Assembly (NCBI GenBank): GCA_003551745.1
Contig: PUNI01000371.1
Location: forward strand, 1-7,461
DNA length: 7,461 nucleotides
Direction of reading: 5' to 3'
From: Paracoccaceae bacterium
GTDB lineage: Bacteria; Pseudomonadota; Alphaproteobacteria; Rhodobacterales; Rhodobacteraceae
Below, piece after piece: positions 4,839-7,461 of the stretch (position 1 is its first letter; every line of letters starts with the position of its first letter). Position numbers and translations under genes: made by a program. The notes under the pieces were generated by a model. The model ran no database searches and was not told the origin of the DNA. It saw only the letters and a list, made by a program, of their open reading frames with translations.

Positions 4839-6745
4839 TCGGTGCCATCGCCAACGGCGAGAACCTCGGCTCGGTCCGGGGCAAGATCAACAGCCTGATC
4901 CGGGCGATCCGGGCCACGGGGCCGGAACTGGCAGCCGACAGCACGCTCAGCTACTCCGCGGGCAACAACAGGGTGCAGGCCGGCGACCTTCTGATGACGC
5001 TCGCCGGCGGTTTCGGTTATCGGGTCGCCGCGTCCGGCGCCTCGGATCACCACATGACCACCGCCGGCGGCGTGAAGCTCCATGCCCTGCCCGACGGCGA
5101 GGGCTTCATCGACACCGAACAGCTGGGCTGGACGGACGGGCAGGACGTGAGCGCGCTTCTGCCGCAGGTCATCGCGGCACTGCCGGCCGGCGGCAAGCTG
5201 CGGGTCTCGGGCTTCTACGAGGTCGAGGCCCACAGCCTGCAACTGCCGTCGGACTGCGAGCTGCGCGCCCGGGTGCCGCGGGTGCATGGCTTCAATCGGC
5301 GCATGGGCAGTTCACAGAACGGTCTGTTCTTCACGGCGCAACGCTGCCGCATCATCGGGCTGCGCTTTCGCCTGACGGTCGATCCGGCCAACGGCATTGG
5401 CGGCAATCGCATGTTCCTCGATGCCGCCGTCAACAGCACCGGCATCCTGATCGAGAACTGCGACTTCGCGGGGCGCACCGGCGTTCATGTGCGGTTGCGG
5501 AACAACACGCAGGACTGGACCGTGCGCAACTGCCGCTTCGAGAACGGCGCCTGGATGCTGGTGATCAGCGGCGCCTGCCATGACGGCGTGGTGGAGGGGT
5601 GCTACTTCACCGGGGGTTTTACCGACCAGAACGGCCAGAGTGCAGGTGAGTGCATCAAGACCCTGCGTTCCGGCCCCACTGGCCCGCAGAGGGTCAGGGT
5701 CACGAACTGCACCTTCGTCAACACCACCCGGGACGCCATCGACACCACCGGGGGGTCGCCTTACTGGGTCATCGAGAACAACCATTTCTGGCAGAGCGGG
5801 ATCGACCTCAAGAGCCCCTGGGAGCTGCCCAACAGGCCCTTCTCCGACGAGGCCAAGGCGTCTGAGGTAGTATTGAGCAACAATTCCTTCTACCGCTGCA
5901 ATGTCATCCTGGTGACGAATTATCGGCCCGGCTACGACGACCCGTTCCCCGCGATCGAGGACAACGACCGCTACTGCACCCAGAACATCGTCTCGACCGG
6001 CAACAAGTTCTACGGCCCACCCGAGATGAACAACGGCGAGGCCTTCTACATGAAGGGCTCGGCCAACCTCTTCTCGACCGGCGACGTGTTCATCAACATG
6101 CGGCCCCTGCGGGCCGACCAGGAGCATTTCGGCCACTACTCCAAGCGGGTTTCGATCACCGAAGCGACCTGGATCGTCCCGCCCGGAGAGGGCAACGGCA
6201 TGCAGGGCCTCAACATCGACGACCTGACACTGCACTTCAAGTTCCTGCACCTCCGGGCCCGCAACAGCAATTTCAGCGCAATCACCCTCGAGGGCGGAAA
6301 GCGCGGCGTGATCTCGGGCACGGTGCTCTACGAGGGGCACTCCTCGGGCAATCCGATCATCTGGCTGGTGGAGAACCGCGGCGCCTCCAAGCTCGTGATC
6401 CGCGACCTGCAATTCCGCAACGCCGCCGAGGCCGCGCAGTCCAACATCGCGATCCTCGGGATGACCGGGACGCGCTCTCGCAGCGAGATCATGATCCACA
6501 ACTGCGACATCGACGGGGTGCAGGACATCGCCCGGTTCTTCGCGGCGAACACCCCCGGTTCATGGCTGGAGTTCGATGCCCTGCGGCTGACCAACGTGAG
6601 CCGGCTGGTGCGGGTTCCCGGCACCAGCGGTGCCCTCGACCAGGTGCATGCCCGGCAGATCCGGGCACTGCCGCCGGGATCGGTGGCCGGCGCGGCCGGC
6701 GCGGTGCCGCCGAACCGGTCGCTGGGTGGCAGCTCCTTCCTCTGA
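4835..6745 (+). CDS. Right-handed beta-helix, tailspike-like protein (636 aa)
   Basis: I chose ATG 4835, which overlaps the upstream TGA and has GGAG (4825-4828) 6 bases before it. An in-frame ATG at 4823 would add four residues but lacks a Shine-Dalgarno. Residues 7-24 (NGENLGSVRGKINSLIRA) and about 60-85 (YRVAASGASDHHMTTAGGV) are adaptor-type motifs seen in phage tail and tailspike proteins. Around 90-140 is the usual entry to a pectate-lyase-type fold (ALPAGGKLRVSGFYEV, then LQLPSDCEL). Rungs follow with a repeating N-C/N-x-F signature: NCDF 208, NCRF 232, GCYF 255, NCTF 291, NNHF 315, NNSF 349, GNKF 389, and NCDI 556. Many are 23-24 residues apart, one beta-helix turn. This fold occurs in phage depolymerases, polysaccharide lyases and C5-epimerases. 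The acidic pair in RDAIDT (D300, D303) is one candidate active site. No signal peptide. A role in cutting, modifying or binding the local exopolysaccharide is inference. Confidence 0.85.
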   Translation: MIGAIANGENLGSVRGKINSLIRAIRATGPELAADSTLSYSAGNNRVQAGDLLMTLAGGFGYRVAASGASDHHMTTAGGVKLHALPDGEGFIDTEQLGWTDGQDVSALLPQVIAALPAGGKLRVSGFYEVEAHSLQLPSDCELRARVPRVHGFNRRMGSSQNGLFFTAQRCRIIGLRFRLTVDPANGIGGNRMFLDAAVNSTGILIENCDFAGRTGVHVRLRNNTQDWTVRNCRFENGAWMLVISGACHDGVVEGCYFTGGFTDQNGQSAGECIKTLRSGPTGPQRVRVTNCTFVNTTRDAIDTTGGSPYWVIENNHFWQSGIDLKSPWELPNRPFSDEAKASEVVLSNNSFYRCNVILVTNYRPGYDDPFPAIEDNDRYCTQNIVSTGNKFYGPPEMNNGEAFYMKGSANLFSTGDVFINMRPLRADQEHFGHYSKRVSITEATWIVPPGEGNGMQGLNIDDLTLHFKFLHLRARNSNFSAITLEGGKRGVISGTVLYEGHSSGNPIIWLVENRGASKLVIRDLQFRNAAEAAQSNIAILGMTGTRSRSEIMIHNCDIDGVQDIARFFAANTPGSWLEFDALRLTNVSRLVRVPGTSGALDQVHARQIRALPPGSVAGAAGAVPPNRSLGGSSFL

Positions 6746-6754
6746 CGCAGGACC

Positions 6755-6779
6755 GGCCGGGCCTTCAGGCCTGCCGGCC
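6755..6779 (+). terminator. GC-rich hairpin after the beta-helix gene
   Basis: Outer arms GGCCGG (6755-6760) and CCGGCC (6774-6779) pair perfectly. Inner GCC (6761-6763) pairs with GGC (6768-6770) around the loop TTCA, leaving a 3-base bulge. It starts 9 bases after the stop codon, a usual place for a terminator. No T tract follows, so termination here would be weak or Rho-aided; RNA 3'-end protection is an alternative. Confidence 0.35.
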
Positions 6780-6854
6780 AGCGGAAATGTTGCCTGCCCG
6801 GCACGCACCAGCCAAGGCTTTCATCATCTCATGGCTTTGCACTTCCGTCCTTCC

Positions 6855-6870
6855 CCGTGAACGCTTACGG
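6855..6870. promoter_or_regulatory. Imperfect inverted repeat upstream of the export gene
   Basis: CCGTGA (6855-6860) and TTACGG (6865-6870) are near-perfect inverted arms (5 of 6) around ACGC, 101 bases upstream of the export gene. It could be an operator half-site pair. No convincing -35/-10 pair was found in 6746-6971, so whether the export gene has its own promoter is open. The rest of this 226-base gap contains no supported gene. Confidence 0.25.
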
Positions 6871-6971
6871 TCGCCCGGCGTGGGGGGCGAGCGAAGGGAC
6901 AGCCAGCTGCCGGCAGGATCCCGGATCGAAGGGGCCGGCCAGATGCCGGAGTGCAAGGAAAGAAACCCGTG

Positions 6972-7461
6972 ATGAGATTTCTGTCATCCGTCCTCGCCGT
7001 CATGCTTCTGTCGGTGATTGCCGTCGAGGCGGTCGCGCAGAGCGATTACCGCGTCCGGCCAGGAGACGTGCTGCGCATCGAGGTTCTGGAAGATACCAGC
7101 CTCAACCGAGACGCGCTGGTGTTGCCCGACGGGCGCATCACCGTGCCGCTGGCCGGCAATATCCCCGCGGCCAACCGCACCCTCGAGCAGATCCAGGCCG
7201 ATGTCACCGCGCAGCTGAGCCCGGGCTTCGCCGTCGAGCCCACTGTCTTCGTCGGACTGAGCAGCCTGGCGGCGCCCCGCGAGCCGGCCACCCCGCGGGT
7301 GATCCAAGTGCATGTGGTGGGCGAGGCCGCCAATCCCGGAATGCTGGAGCTGCAGCCGGGCGCCACCGTGCTGCAGGCCTTCGCGGCGATGGGCGGGTTT
7401 TCCCCCTTCGCCGCGACCCGACGGGTGCAGCTGCGCCGGATCGACGCCCATGGCAACGAGC
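6972..7461 (+). CDS. Outer-membrane polysaccharide export protein (Wza/poly_export-SLBB family), 3' end outside window
   Basis: ATG 6972 opens 163 codons with no stop before the window ends. AAGGAA (6955-6960) is 11 bases upstream; an adjacent in-frame GTG at 6969 with 8-base spacing is a possible alternative. Residues 1-22 form a Sec signal peptide with a hydrophobic core (FLSSVLAVMLLSVIAV) and a probable cleavage after AVA. There is no lipobox Cys, unlike the lipoprotein Wza of E. coli. The mature N-terminus is a poly_export domain: YRVRPGDVLRIEVLED (about 26-41), then LPDGRITVPLAGNI and the TLEQIQADVTAQL helix. An SLBB domain begins near residue 115 (VHVVGEAANPGMLELQPG, then LQAFAAMGGFSP). 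Such proteins form the periplasm-spanning, outer-membrane channel through which capsule or exopolysaccharide leaves the cell. With manC nearby this marks the region as an EPS locus. Family members are usually longer, so the remainder lies to the right. Confidence 0.93.
   Translation, partial: MRFLSSVLAVMLLSVIAVEAVAQSDYRVRPGDVLRIEVLEDTSLNRDALVLPDGRITVPLAGNIPAANRTLEQIQADVTAQLSPGFAVEPTVFVGLSSLAAPREPATPRVIQVHVVGEAANPGMLELQPGATVLQAFAAMGGFSPFAATRRVQLRRIDAHGNE

Noticed and set aside
5312..6499. Minus-strand open frame of 395 codons opposite the beta-helix gene
   Set aside because: The plus strand shows regular beta-helix rungs and tail adaptor motifs. The minus frame has none and no ribosome binding site was seen.
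6837..6866. TTGCAC at 6837-6842 as a -35 box for the export gene
   Set aside because: No acceptable -10 hexamer occurs 16-18 bases downstream.
1..7461. CRISPR array, tRNA, rRNA, insertion sequence or att-type direct repeats
   Set aside because: No regularly spaced repeats, tRNA-like cloverleaf, transposase motifs or terminal inverted repeats were seen in the window on reading both strands.

Overview
The window is GC-rich, densely coded DNA with short intergenic gaps and overlapping stop/start codons. The composition and protein styles suggest an alphaproteobacterium, probably Rhodobacterales (Paracoccus or Rhodobacter-like). That placement is inference from sequence style; no rRNA or marker gene is present.

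Layout. The left end (1-1301, minus strand) holds most of a bifunctional mannose-1-phosphate guanylyltransferase/mannose-6-phosphate isomerase (manC/algA/xanB family), which makes GDP-mannose for exopolysaccharide; its C-terminus lies beyond the window. A 319-base divergent gap (1302-1620) follows. It holds a candidate sigma-70-type promoter facing right, directly followed by two abutting hairpins with A/T tracts, one a good intrinsic terminator on the plus strand and the other terminator-like on the minus strand. A structured leader continues to the first plus-strand gene.

Four plus-strand genes then run as a tight, translationally coupled cassette: a 435-residue tail-fibre-like repeat protein (1621-2928), a 582-residue protein with Ig-like, FN3-like and lectin-like regions (2928-4676), a 50-residue Trp-repeat protein too short for routine ORF calling (4686-4838), and a 636-residue right-handed beta-helix, tailspike-like protein (4835-6745). 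The three large proteins carry sequence signatures of phage tail proteins and none has a signal peptide. After a 226-base gap with a GC-rich hairpin, the 5' part of an outer-membrane polysaccharide export gene of the Wza family (6972-7461) begins and runs off the right end.

Reading. A phage-tail-fibre-style cassette sits between a GDP-mannose gene and a polysaccharide export gene, with no capsid, terminase, integrase, lysis or tail-assembly gene visible in the window. The cassette could be a captured tail-fibre/tailspike module now serving the exopolysaccharide system (binding, trimming or anchoring the polymer), or the edge of a prophage or tailocin next to an EPS locus. The sequence alone cannot separate these. 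The cassette and its promoter-terminator leader are the parts most worth a second look.
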